A DNA stretch of 8,431 bases from an uncultured Clostridia bacterium (GTDB taxonomy: Bacteria > Bacillota > Clostridia > Christensenellales > Aristaeellaceae). Within the stretch, counting starts at the first letter, position 1, and each line of letters begins with the position of its first letter. Shown here piece by piece: positions 1 through 6,790 of this stretch. The notes beneath the pieces were generated by a model. That model was not told where the DNA came from, made no database searches, and was given only the letters and a program-made list of their open reading frames with translations. A program made the translations under genes and the position numbers. The stretch is from positions 1 through 8,431 of the forward strand of contig CAMDVP010000132.1 in assembly GCA_945877525.1 (NCBI GenBank), given 5' to 3'.

Positions 1-1
1 G

Positions 2-565
2 GAGCGCACCCGCCTTTTGCTCCATGTGGTCGATATTTCCGGCAGCGAAGGCCGCGACCCCGTGGAGGACTTCGATCAGATCAATCATGAGCTGCAAAGC
101 TACGGCGAGCTCTCCCAGCGTCCCCAGATCGTGGTGTGCAACAAGACTGACCTGCCCGACGCGAAGGAAAACCTGATTCGCCTGCGGGAGCATGTCGCGC
201 CCCTGGGCTGGCCCGTGTTTGCCGTGAGCGCCGCCACCCACCAGGGCTTCGATCCCCTGCTGGACGCGGTGGCCGATACCCTTGATGCGCTGCCGCCCAT
301 CGTCCACTTTGAGGAGGAAATTGAGCTGGACGAGACCATCAAGCCCGGCACCTTTGAGGTGGTGCGGGACGGCGCGGTGTACGAGGTTGTCGGCAGCGCC
401 ATGGAGCGCCTCATCGACAGCGTGAATTTCGACGACGAGGAATCCATGAACTGGTTCCACCGCACCCTGCGCCGCTGGGGAGTGATCGATGCGCTCCGGG
501 CCGCCGGGGCCCGGGAGGGCGACACCGTGCGCATTGCCGAAATGGAATTTGACTTTGTGGAATAA
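2..565 (+). CDS. obg: GTPase Obg, C-terminal part (5' end outside window)
   Basis: This is the 3' part of the Obg/CgtA GTPase, which binds the large ribosomal subunit and acts in late 50S assembly and stress signalling. The frame is open from base 2; the window opens with the residues ERTRLLLHVVDISG, which match the Obg G-domain segment after the G3 switch. Numbered from the TTG at 17, the G4 motif NKTD is at about residues 42-45 and the G5-like SAA at 71-73. The last ~75 residues (FEVVRDGAVYEV to EFDFVE) match the Obg-specific C-terminal OCT domain, including an NFDDEES segment and a GDTVRI segment. The glycine-rich N-terminal Obg domain and the P-loop lie upstream of the window. The TTG at 17 is internal and not the start. 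The gene ends 11 bases before the methyltransferase gene, whose ribosome binding site overlaps this stop codon. Confidence 0.95.
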   Translation, partial: ERTRLLLHVVDISGSEGRDPVEDFDQINHELQSYGELSQRPQIVVCNKTDLPDAKENLIRLREHVAPLGWPVFAVSAATHQGFDPLLDAVADTLDALPPIVHFEEEIELDETIKPGTFEVVRDGAVYEVVGSAMERLIDSVNFDDEESMNWFHRTLRRWGVIDALRAAGAREGDTVRIAEMEFDFVE

Positions 566-576
566 AGGAGCTCAAT

Positions 577-1326
577 ATGGATTATCAACAAATCAATGCC
601 AACGCCATCGACCAATGGTGCCGCGAGGGCTGGGAATGGGGCAGGCCCATCAGCCATGAGGAATATCTGCGCGCAAAGGGCGGCGACTGGCAGGTGTTTC
701 TCACCCCCACCAGGCCTGTTCCCCATGCGTGGTTTGGCGATTTGAAGGGCAAGCGCGTGCTGGGCCTGGCCAGCGGCGGCGGACAGCAGATGCCCGTGTT
801 CACCGCCCTGGGCGCGCAGTGCACGGTGCTGGACTACTCCCCCTGCCAGTGCGAAAGCGAGCGCATGGTCGCCGCCCGGGAGGGCTATGCCATCGAGGTG
901 CTGCAGGCCGACATGACCAAGCCTCTGCCCTTTGAGGACGGCGCCTTCGACCTTATCTTTCATCCGGTGTCCAACTGCTATGTGGAGGAGGTTCGCCCCA
1001 TCTTCCGGGAATGCTTCCGGGTGCTTAAACGTGGCGGAGCGCTGCTGTGCGGGCTGGACAACGGCATCAGCTATGCCTTTAACGAGGATGAAACCGCGCT
1101 CTGCCATACCCTGCCCTTCAACCCGCTCAAGGATCCCGCGCTGATGGCGGAATCCCTGCAGAACGACTGGGGCGTACAGTTTTCCCACACCCTCGAAGAA
1201 CAGCTGGGCGGCCAGCTGGAGGCCGGCTTCCGCCTGACCGATGTGTATGAGGATTACAACACCGAGGGCAATCTGGCCCGCTACCATGTGCCCGCCTTCT
1301 GGGCCACCCGGGCCGTCCGGGAATAA
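577..1326 (+). CDS. Class I SAM-dependent methyltransferase
   Basis: This is a 249-residue methyltransferase with a Rossmann-type SAM-binding fold. Motif I is VLGLASGGGQ at residues 61-70, the acidic end of strand 2 is in TVLDYS (D86), D112 sits in the LQADMTKPLPFEDGAFD stretch, and a strand-4 motif FDLIFHPVSNCY spans about 124-135. The N-terminal block with WCREGWEWGRPISHEEY is typical of an uncharacterised methyltransferase family common in Clostridia, as I recall it. The substrate is not evident; small molecule, protein or RNA are all possible. An AAAGGAG ribosome binding site at 564-570 overlaps the obg stop and lies 6 bases before the ATG, which fixes the start. It lies between obg and yhbY, two genes that are usually adjacent or close in Clostridia, so co-transcription is likely. 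The fold assignment is strong, the function is not. Confidence 0.88.
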   Translation: MDYQQINANAIDQWCREGWEWGRPISHEEYLRAKGGDWQVFLTPTRPVPHAWFGDLKGKRVLGLASGGGQQMPVFTALGAQCTVLDYSPCQCESERMVAAREGYAIEVLQADMTKPLPFEDGAFDLIFHPVSNCYVEEVRPIFRECFRVLKRGGALLCGLDNGISYAFNEDETALCHTLPFNPLKDPALMAESLQNDWGVQFSHTLEEQLGGQLEAGFRLTDVYEDYNTEGNLARYHVPAFWATRAVRE

Positions 1327-1349
1327 CGAAAGGATAGGAGATAGTTCAC

Positions 1350-1637
1350 ATGACCAGCAAACAGCGCGCATACCTGCGCTCCATGGCCAATACCCTCGAA
1401 ACCATTCTCTACGTCGGTAAGGACGGCGTAACCCCCGGCACCGTGAAGGAAGCCTTCGACGCCCTGGAGGCCCGGGAGCTCATCAAGGGCTGCGTGCAGC
1501 AGGGCGCGCCCCTGTCCGCTAAGGAAGCGCTCGAATCCCTGTGCGCCCAGGTGGGTGCGGAGCCCGTGCAGTGCATCGGCCGGCGCTTTGTCATGTACAA
1601 GCCCAGCCGGGAGAACCCCCGCATCGTGCTGGAATAA
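1350..1637 (+). CDS. yhbY: YhbY-type RNA-binding protein (CRM domain)
   Basis: This 95-residue protein is a single CRM (chloroplast RNA splicing and ribosome maturation) domain, the normal size for YhbY/YqeI proteins, which associate with pre-50S ribosomal particles. Recognisable features are the N-terminal TSKQRAYLRSMA helix, the conserved GKDG (GxxG) RNA-binding loop at residues 23-26 in YVGKDGVTPG, and the closing strand CIGRRFVMYKPS near residues 75-86. An AGGAG at 1336-1340 lies 9 bases before the ATG. Proximity to obg fits a shared role in large-subunit assembly and is a common clostridial arrangement. No unusual features are seen. Confidence 0.93.
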   Translation: MTSKQRAYLRSMANTLETILYVGKDGVTPGTVKEAFDALEARELIKGCVQQGAPLSAKEALESLCAQVGAEPVQCIGRRFVMYKPSRENPRIVLE

Positions 1638-1649
1638 GGAGATACCTCC

Positions 1650-2564
1650 ATGCATGCCTATGTGCTGGAAACAGACCGCCTTACCCTCCGCTGCCCTACC
1701 GTGGCCGACGCGTCCGCGGCCTTCGTCTGGTGCTCCGACCCGGAGGTCAACCGCTTCATGCAATACAGCCTGTACACCCGGGTGGAGGATGTGGCCGCGT
1801 GGCTGAAAACCGTGGAGGAGGGCGGACTGTATGACTTTGCCCTGGTGCGCCGCGAGGACGGGCTGGTGATGGGCACCTGCGGCATTTATCCGGGGGATGC
1901 GCCCGAGCAGCCCTGGAGCTTCGGCTACAACCTGCGGCGGGACTGCTGGGGGCAGGGCTATGCTACCGAGGCAGCCCGCGCCATGATTGATTTTGCCTTC
2001 CGCACCTTCGGCGTGCGGGAGTTTGTCGCCAGCCATGCGGTGGCCAATCCGGCCTCGGGCCGTGTGATGGCACACTGCGGTCTGGTTCCCGACCACCTGG
2101 GCTCATACAGCCGCTTTGACGGTAGCGAAACCTTCCCCGCCTGCTTCCGGCGCCTGACGCTGGATCATCACGGGCAGGCACACCGCTATGCCTTCCGGCC
2201 CATGACAGACGCGCTGCGCCCGGAATGCCTTGCGTGGAGCGAAGCGCCCGCCGCGCTGCCGCAAGGCTCCCTCGCCGCCATGGATGAGTCGGGCAGTCTC
2301 TCCGGCTGGACAGCCATGACCCCCGGGAATGGCGGCATCCTGTTATCCTTCGCCATGCGCCCGTCGCTCACCGGGCAGGGCAGAGGCGCGCAGTTTGTCC
2401 GGGCCTGTGCGGCCCTTGCGCGGGAGCGCTTCGGCTGGGATATGCCCATCTTCGCGCAGGTACCCGCTGCCGACCGCCGCACGCAGCATGTGCTTGCGCG
2501 GGTCGGCTTCCGGGAAGCAGCCCCGGAGCAGCCGTCCTTTATACGAATGGAGCTTGCGCCATGA
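1650..2564 (+). CDS. Tandem GNAT-family N-acetyltransferase
   Basis: This 304-residue protein appears to contain two GNAT acetyltransferase units. Residues 1-171 resemble RimJ/RimL-type enzymes: the start LETDRLTLRCPTVADA, the acetyl-CoA pyrophosphate loop in WGQGYATEAARAM (100-112), and a downstream VANPASGRVMAHCGL segment (131-145) with the usual Asn and Ser. Residues about 180-304 form a shorter second unit, with TGQGRGAQFVRACAALA (241-257) as its acetyl-CoA loop and helix and QHVLARVGF (279-287) as the closing strand region. Single-domain RimJ/L proteins are about 170-190 residues, so this is roughly double length. An AAGGAG at 1635-1640, overlapping the yhbY stop, lies 9 bases before the ATG. 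The acceptor substrate is unknown. The first domain assignment is confident; the second rests on the G-x-G-x-G loop and the end pattern, and could be a degenerate, non-catalytic domain. Confidence 0.85.
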   Translation: MHAYVLETDRLTLRCPTVADASAAFVWCSDPEVNRFMQYSLYTRVEDVAAWLKTVEEGGLYDFALVRREDGLVMGTCGIYPGDAPEQPWSFGYNLRRDCWGQGYATEAARAMIDFAFRTFGVREFVASHAVANPASGRVMAHCGLVPDHLGSYSRFDGSETFPACFRRLTLDHHGQAHRYAFRPMTDALRPECLAWSEAPAALPQGSLAAMDESGSLSGWTAMTPGNGGILLSFAMRPSLTGQGRGAQFVRACAALARERFGWDMPIFAQVPAADRRTQHVLARVGFREAAPEQPSFIRMELAP

Positions 2565-3067
2565 GCTATGTGGAGCATCCCTTCCCCCCGGTGGCGGGGC
2601 CTGACAGCCGCGTGCTGATTCTGGGCAGCTTTCCTTCGGTGCGCTCCCGGGAGGAAGGCTTCTTCTACGGCCATCCCCGCAACCGGTTCTGGCCGCTGAT
2701 GGCTGCACTGTATAGCGAGGAAACGCCGCAGACCATTCCCGAGCGCCGCGCCCTGATTCTGCGCCATGGTCTGGCCCTGTGGGATGTCATCGCTTCCTGC
2801 CGTATCGAAGGTTCGTCGGACGCCTCTGTTCGGGACGCGGCGCCGGTGGATATCCGCCGGGTGCTGGACACGGCGGACATCCGGCAAGTTGTGTGCAACG
2901 GCGCGCTCGCCGGAAAGCTGTATGCCCGGTATCTTCAGCAAGCCGTGGGGCTGGAAGCCATCATCGCGCCGTCCACCAGCCCGGCCAACGCCGCATGGAG
3001 CCTTGCGCGGCTGATTCCCGTGTGGCACGACGCGCTGGCACTGCACATTCCATCCAAAAAAGCATAG
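2561..3067 (+). CDS. Hypoxanthine-DNA (deoxyinosine) glycosylase, UDG family 6 type
   Basis: This 168-residue protein belongs to the uracil-DNA glycosylase superfamily and most resembles the family 6 hypoxanthine-DNA glycosylases, which remove hypoxanthine formed by adenine deamination and start base-excision repair. Visible motifs are LGSFPSVRS (21-29), the signature FYGHPRNRFW (35-44) and the C-terminal loop APSTSPANA (136-144). The Asn in HPRNRFW and the Asn in VCNGALA (residue 113) are the likely base-recognition or catalytic positions by analogy with the family. The length is normal. The ATG overlaps the TGA of the acetyltransferase gene as ATGA, and a GGAG at 2549-2552 lies 8 bases upstream, which indicates translational coupling. 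The TAG stop falls within the left arm of the downstream terminator stem. A general UDG-superfamily call is very safe; the exact damaged-base specificity is inferred. Confidence 0.9.
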   Translation: MSYVEHPFPPVAGPDSRVLILGSFPSVRSREEGFFYGHPRNRFWPLMAALYSEETPQTIPERRALILRHGLALWDVIASCRIEGSSDASVRDAAPVDIRRVLDTADIRQVVCNGALAGKLYARYLQQAVGLEAIIAPSTSPANAAWSLARLIPVWHDALALHIPSKKA

Positions 3068-3108
3068 CAGAGCAGCCGTTCCATGCTGTTCTGCTATGCT
3101 TTTATTTT
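3056..3108. terminator. Shared bidirectional rho-independent terminator
   Basis: A 15-base inverted repeat, 3061-3075 against 3086-3100, has one G:U-type mismatch and a 10-base loop. On the + strand it is followed by TTTTATTTT (3099-3107). On the - strand it is followed by six T residues (complement of 3056-3061). It lies exactly where the plus-strand run (glycosylase, stop at 3065-3067) meets the minus-strand run (LacI regulator, stop at 3102-3104), so it can end transcription in both directions. The glycosylase stop codon is inside the stem. Confidence 0.9.
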
Positions 3109-4094
3109 GCTTTCACGAAGATCAGCTGCGCGCGGAAGGGCTCAGGCTGTCCCACCGGCCGCTTCTGAATCAGGCGAATCACACTTCGCGCGGCGGCCTC
3201 CGCCATTTCCTCAATCGGTTCCCGCACAGCAAGGTAGTCCAGCAGCCCATAGGTATGCAGCCGGTGTTCGCCGATGCCCATCACCGTCACGCGCCGCGCA
3301 GCTCTTTCCTGCTCGTTCAGCACCTTCAGCGCGCCTACCGTCAGCCGGGGAGAGATGCAGAATACCGCGTCAAGGTCTTTGCTTTCCTGCGCAATTTTCT
3401 CCATCGCCGCGACAGCCTCGCTGGTTCGCTGGGGATCCACCCGCATCAAGGATGCGGCCGTCATTCCCGCTTCCTCCAGCGCCTGCAGCGCGCCCTGGGT
3501 GCGGGCAGTGGCAGAGGATACGCCCAGCCTGTCTCCCAGCACCGCCACGCGCCGGCAGCCCCTGTCCAGCAGGTGCTTCATGGCTTCATAGGCGCACTCA
3601 CAGTCGTTCATCTCTATCTGCACGCTGTTTTCCGGCCGCCCAAAGGCAGGATGCCTTTCAAAGAACACCGTTGGGATTTCCCGCAGTTCCACCTGGGGGC
3701 TTCGGCTGTCCGGTACATAAATCAGCCCGCTGGCATGCTGGCTTTTCAGGCTGTCGATAAAGCGCTGGCTTTGTTCGCCGCTCTCGTTGGAATTGAAAAT
3801 CACGGCGGAGTATCCCTTTTCAAACAGCAGCCGCTGGGTGCTGCGCAACATGTTGCCATAACGCTCGTCCAGAATATCCGGCACAATGATACCCACCATG
3901 GGCAGCGTTCTCAGGCGCATGCCCTGGGCCAGCGCGTCCGGGATGTAATGCAGCTCCTCCATCACCTGGCGTACCCGCTTTTCCGTTTCAGCGGAGAAGC
4001 GTCCGTTCTGATGAATCACCCGGGACACCGTGGCTACTGACACACCCGACAGGCGGGAAACCTCCTGGATGGATACTTTTTTCCCTCCGCCCAC
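3102..4094 (-). CDS. LacI-family transcriptional regulator
   Basis: This is a LacI/GalR-type DNA-binding regulator of about 330 residues, a normal length. The N-terminal helix-turn-helix is clear: VSIQEVSRLSGVSVATVSRV at about residues 7-26, then the helix SAETEKRVRQVMEELHYIP leading into the hinge. The rest is a periplasmic-binding-protein-like effector domain starting at VGIIVPDILD and including GLIYVPDSRS, VLGDRLGVSSATARTQGAL and VTVMGIGEHRL. The start is uncertain. A GTG at 4103 would leave only two bases after the AAAAAGG sequence, whereas the GTG at 4094 has about 10 bases of spacing, so 4094 is preferred; both give the same domain. It is the last gene of the minus-strand run, 18-27 bases after the hydrolase gene. 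It probably represses this locus in response to a carbohydrate-like ligand, but no operator is visible within the window because the promoter lies further right. Confidence 0.93.
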   Translation of the reverse strand: MGGGKKVSIQEVSRLSGVSVATVSRVIHQNGRFSAETEKRVRQVMEELHYIPDALAQGMRLRTLPMVGIIVPDILDERYGNMLRSTQRLLFEKGYSAVIFNSNESGEQSQRFIDSLKSQHASGLIYVPDSRSPQVELREIPTVFFERHPAFGRPENSVQIEMNDCECAYEAMKHLLDRGCRRVAVLGDRLGVSSATARTQGALQALEEAGMTAASLMRVDPQRTSEAVAAMEKIAQESKDLDAVFCISPRLTVGALKVLNEQERAARRVTVMGIGEHRLHTYGLLDYLAVREPIEEMAEAAARSVIRLIQKRPVGQPEPFRAQLIFVKAK

Positions 4095-4104
4095 ACAGGC
4101 CACA

Positions 4105-4112
4105 TCCTTTTT
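4105..4112 (-). promoter_or_regulatory. Ribosome binding site of the LacI regulator gene
   Basis: On the - strand the bases read AAAAAGGA. They are 10 bases upstream of the GTG at 4094 and only one or two bases from the GTG at 4103. The spacing supports the downstream GTG as the real start. Confidence 0.55.
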
Positions 4113-4121
4113 CTCAGCGTA

Positions 4122-5612
4122 TCAGGCTCTCTTCATCACAGCCCGCAGGGTGAAATAGGGCCAGTCGTCATGAAGCCGCTCCTTGCGGGCCTCTATGTGA
4201 AGCAGATCTCCATCCCGGATCATGCGGAGCCTGGTCTTGAAGCAGGTTTGATAGAACCACTGCTCCACGATCAATTCGTTTTCATCCGCCCGGGCCACCG
4301 CGCAGGATTGATCGTAGGCCGGCATGGCAGACTGGGCCATGTGGGGGCGCCATTCCCCGTCCAGCCGTGCCTGAATGCGCAGACTGTCGTTCAGCGTCAG
4401 GCAAAAGCCCTCCTCCGTACGCTCAATGACCATGGTGCGCACGTCCGGGTTGCTGTCCGTATAGAAATCCGCGTTCACGTTCATTTCTCCCGCAGGGCGC
4501 AGCTCGGGCTGCAGGTGAAAGCGTCCTTCCACCGTATTATACCGCCCTTCCCAGCCATTTGCAAATGAATGTATTGCATAGCTGCCGGCAGAGGCGATTT
4601 TTCGTGTGCGCATATGCTCCGCCAGGGCCTGTGCTCCCTCGGGATCCGGCGGCAGGGTTTCCGGCAGAGGCTTTTCAAGCAGCGCCCTGTTCACGATGGC
4701 TGTCACCGCGTCGGTATCATGGGGTTCGCTGCCCGCCTGATGAATCGCCACCACCATGTCCCTGTCCGGGCTCATCAGGCAGTCCTGACCATGGCCGCCG
4801 GAGAAACGATAGGTGCCCGGCACGCTGTTCAGCCACAGCTGGTAGCCGTATCCCGATGCGCCGTTGTCCACCTGGCGTCGGGTTGCCTGGTCGATCCATT
4901 CCAGGTCGATCAGCTGCGTTCCCTGCCATGCGCCCCGGTTCAGATACAGCATGCCCAGGCGCAGGTTATTCTCCGTGCAGGAGGCCACGCCCGGAGCCGC
5001 GTGCAGCCCGCCGGGGAAGGTCATCCAGCGGAAATGCTCCAGGTCGAAGCCAATGGGGCGAAGCACACGCCGAACCATGTAGTCATACACGCTCTCCCCC
5101 GTTACCCGTCGGACCATTTCCCCCAGCATGCACGAGCCCGCTGTGTTATACAGAAATACGCTCCCGGGTTCATCCTCAATGGGGGTGGTGAGGTAGTTGT
5201 CCACCAGCTTTTCCCCAGCCAGGGGGCAGCGGCGCATGCCGTTGGTCATGCTCAGCACATGCTTGACCTTCAGTCGGCTGAGCTTTCCCTCATCCGCTAC
5301 ACCCAGCCGGCGCATATCCTCTGCAAACAGGTCGGCCACGCGATCCTCCACGCTCAGAAGTCCATCCGTGCAAGCCGCGCCCACCGCCGTGGCCACATAG
5401 GATTTCCCGAAGGAATGGCAGATATGAATGGTCTGCGGGGAATAGGGCGTCCACCAGCCCTCCAGAATCACCTTGCCATGCCGGGCCACCATGATGCCGT
5501 GCATTTCCGTGCCGCATTGCTCCAGCTGTCTGACCATTTCCAGCAGTACACGGCTGCTTACGCCCACGCTTTCGGGCGAAACTCGCTCCAGCGCCATCCT
5601 GTTCATCAGCAT
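4122..5612 (-). CDS. Serine hydrolase, class C beta-lactamase/esterase fold (S12-like)
   Basis: This 496-residue protein belongs to the beta-lactamase-related serine hydrolases (Pfam Beta-lactamase, MEROPS S12-like), a family of esterases, amidases and D-Ala peptidases. The nucleophile motif SxxK is S67-F-G-K70 (HICHSFGKSYVATAVG), the tyrosine motif is Y155-N-T (FLYNTAGSC), and the KTG position is H274-G-Q (GGHGQDC). A C-terminal region of about 170 residues (from ~325) follows the catalytic domain and looks beta-rich. No signal peptide is seen (the N-terminus is MNRMALERVSPESVG), so it is probably cytoplasmic. An AAAAGGAG at 5617-5624 serves either the ATG at 5612 (spacing 4) or the ATG at 5606 (spacing 10), which forms TGATG with the MFS stop; the start may therefore be 5606. 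It shares the WQGTQLID and GYGYQLWLN segments with the other hydrolase at 6766. The substrate is unknown, and antibiotic resistance is not indicated. Confidence 0.9.
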   Translation of the reverse strand: MLMNRMALERVSPESVGVSSRVLLEMVRQLEQCGTEMHGIMVARHGKVILEGWWTPYSPQTIHICHSFGKSYVATAVGAACTDGLLSVEDRVADLFAEDMRRLGVADEGKLSRLKVKHVLSMTNGMRRCPLAGEKLVDNYLTTPIEDEPGSVFLYNTAGSCMLGEMVRRVTGESVYDYMVRRVLRPIGFDLEHFRWMTFPGGLHAAPGVASCTENNLRLGMLYLNRGAWQGTQLIDLEWIDQATRRQVDNGASGYGYQLWLNSVPGTYRFSGGHGQDCLMSPDRDMVVAIHQAGSEPHDTDAVTAIVNRALLEKPLPETLPPDPEGAQALAEHMRTRKIASAGSYAIHSFANGWEGRYNTVEGRFHLQPELRPAGEMNVNADFYTDSNPDVRTMVIERTEEGFCLTLNDSLRIQARLDGEWRPHMAQSAMPAYDQSCAVARADENELIVEQWFYQTCFKTRLRMIRDGDLLHIEARKERLHDDWPYFTLRAVMKRA

Positions 5613-6790
5613 TCAACTCCTTTTCCTTTCGTTCTGGTGAATATCATATACAGTCCCATGCCCAGCACAAGCGGCAGCATATAGCTGCCAAACATCGCCT
5701 GCGCCCCGAAATGCTCCATCACCGCGCCACCGGCCATGGGGGCCAGCGCCTGACCGACATCCGCGCCCAGATAGTAGGTGCTCGAAGCCGCGCCTCTTCG
5801 CTCCCGTGACACGCTGCGCATGCTTCCCGACTGCAGCGCCGGCTGCACCACGCCGAGCCCCAGCGCCTTCATGACCGCCGCCAGCCCCAGCAGCAGCGCC
5901 GCCGCACCGGCCACAGCCGTGCTGCCTGCCGCGCTCAGCAGCGCAAAGGCTCCCGCCATCATGCCAAGGCCACCCAGCATCATCACGCGCATATGCCTGT
6001 CGGCCAGTCTGCCACCAAACATCCTTGCTGCAAACAGCGCAGCCGCGCTCAGCGTGAAATACCATCCCACATTGCCCAGATTCAGTTCCCTGCCATAAAG
6101 GGTGACGAAGCTGTTTTCCAGCCCCGTTGCGCCGGCTACCGCCATGGACAGCAAGCAGAAGGGCAGCGCCTCCACGGCAATCAGGTCGCGCCAGTGGGGA
6201 CGCCCTGCGGCAGCCTTTCTCCCATGCACCGGACGCACCAGCAGCCCCGCCAGGACAATCGCCGCAACAATCAGCACCGCGGCCAGGGTAAAGGTAGTCT
6301 GCAGGCCAAAGCGCTCCCCCAACCACAGGCCGATGGTGGGCGCAATGGCTGTGGCGATGGTCTGCCCAATCGCAAAATAGCCCATGCCCTGGGTCATCTG
6401 CCTTTCGGGAATCACCCCTGCCACCAGCGCCAGTGTGACTGTGGTGGCAGCGGCAAACCCTATGCCGTGGATAATCCGCAGCGCCAGCAGCACCCCCACG
6501 GACGAGGTCATGCCATACCCCAGCATGGCCGCGCCGATCAGCGCCAGGGACGCCAGCAGCAGCCGCTTGCGCTCCAGCCGGTCGCTCAGCAGCCCGCTGA
6601 AGGGCCGCATACACAGCGACGCCACCGACAGCGCACCCACCACCGTCCCTGCCATGGACGCGGTATTGCCCAGCTGTGTCACATACAAAGACATGGTGGT
6701 GCTGACCATGCTGAAGCTGACGGATACAATCAGGTTGATCAGGAACAGCGCGATATACCCGCCGTTCAGCAGTCTGTCCCTCTGTTGCAT
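5606..6790 (-). CDS. MFS transporter (DHA1-like, drug/metabolite efflux type)
   Basis: This 394-residue protein has about 12 hydrophobic segments, the normal size for a major facilitator. Motif A between helices 2 and 3 is GLLSDRLERKRLL (66-78) preceded by RPFS, and its repeat in the second half is GGRLADRHMRVMML (259-272). A motif-B-like RIIHGIGFAAATT is at 105-117. These features are typical of proton-driven DHA1-family exporters of drugs or sugars. It is expected in the cytoplasmic membrane. The start ATG at 6790 lies inside the last codons of the upstream hydrolase gene (25-base overlap), with AAAGGA at 6799-6804 placed 8 bases upstream, so translation is probably coupled. It sits between two serine hydrolases, suggesting that it exports a hydrolysis product or a toxic analogue, or imports a substrate. 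Direction and substrate cannot be read from the sequence. Confidence 0.92.
   Translation of the reverse strand: MQQRDRLLNGGYIALFLINLIVSVSFSMVSTTMSLYVTQLGNTASMAGTVVGALSVASLCMRPFSGLLSDRLERKRLLLASLALIGAAMLGYGMTSSVGVLLALRIIHGIGFAAATTVTLALVAGVIPERQMTQGMGYFAIGQTIATAIAPTIGLWLGERFGLQTTFTLAAVLIVAAIVLAGLLVRPVHGRKAAAGRPHWRDLIAVEALPFCLLSMAVAGATGLENSFVTLYGRELNLGNVGWYFTLSAAALFAARMFGGRLADRHMRVMMLGGLGMMAGAFALLSAAGSTAVAGAAALLLGLAAVMKALGLGVVQPALQSGSMRSVSRERRGAASSTYYLGADVGQALAPMAGGAVMEHFGAQAMFGSYMLPLVLGMGLYMIFTRTKGKGVEC

Noticed and set aside
100..1371. Long open frame on the - strand opposite obg and the methyltransferase
   Set aside because: It spans two clear genes, its translation shows no domain, and GC-rich coding DNA often leaves the opposite strand open. 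The same applies to minus-strand frames at 1281-2096 and 2186-3046.
3096..4040. Long open frame on the + strand opposite the LacI regulator
   Set aside because: The minus strand encodes an unmistakable LacI protein. The plus frame is a low-complexity, His/Gln/Arg-rich shadow with no domain. The plus frames at 4569-5684 and 5993-6898 are rejected for the same reason.
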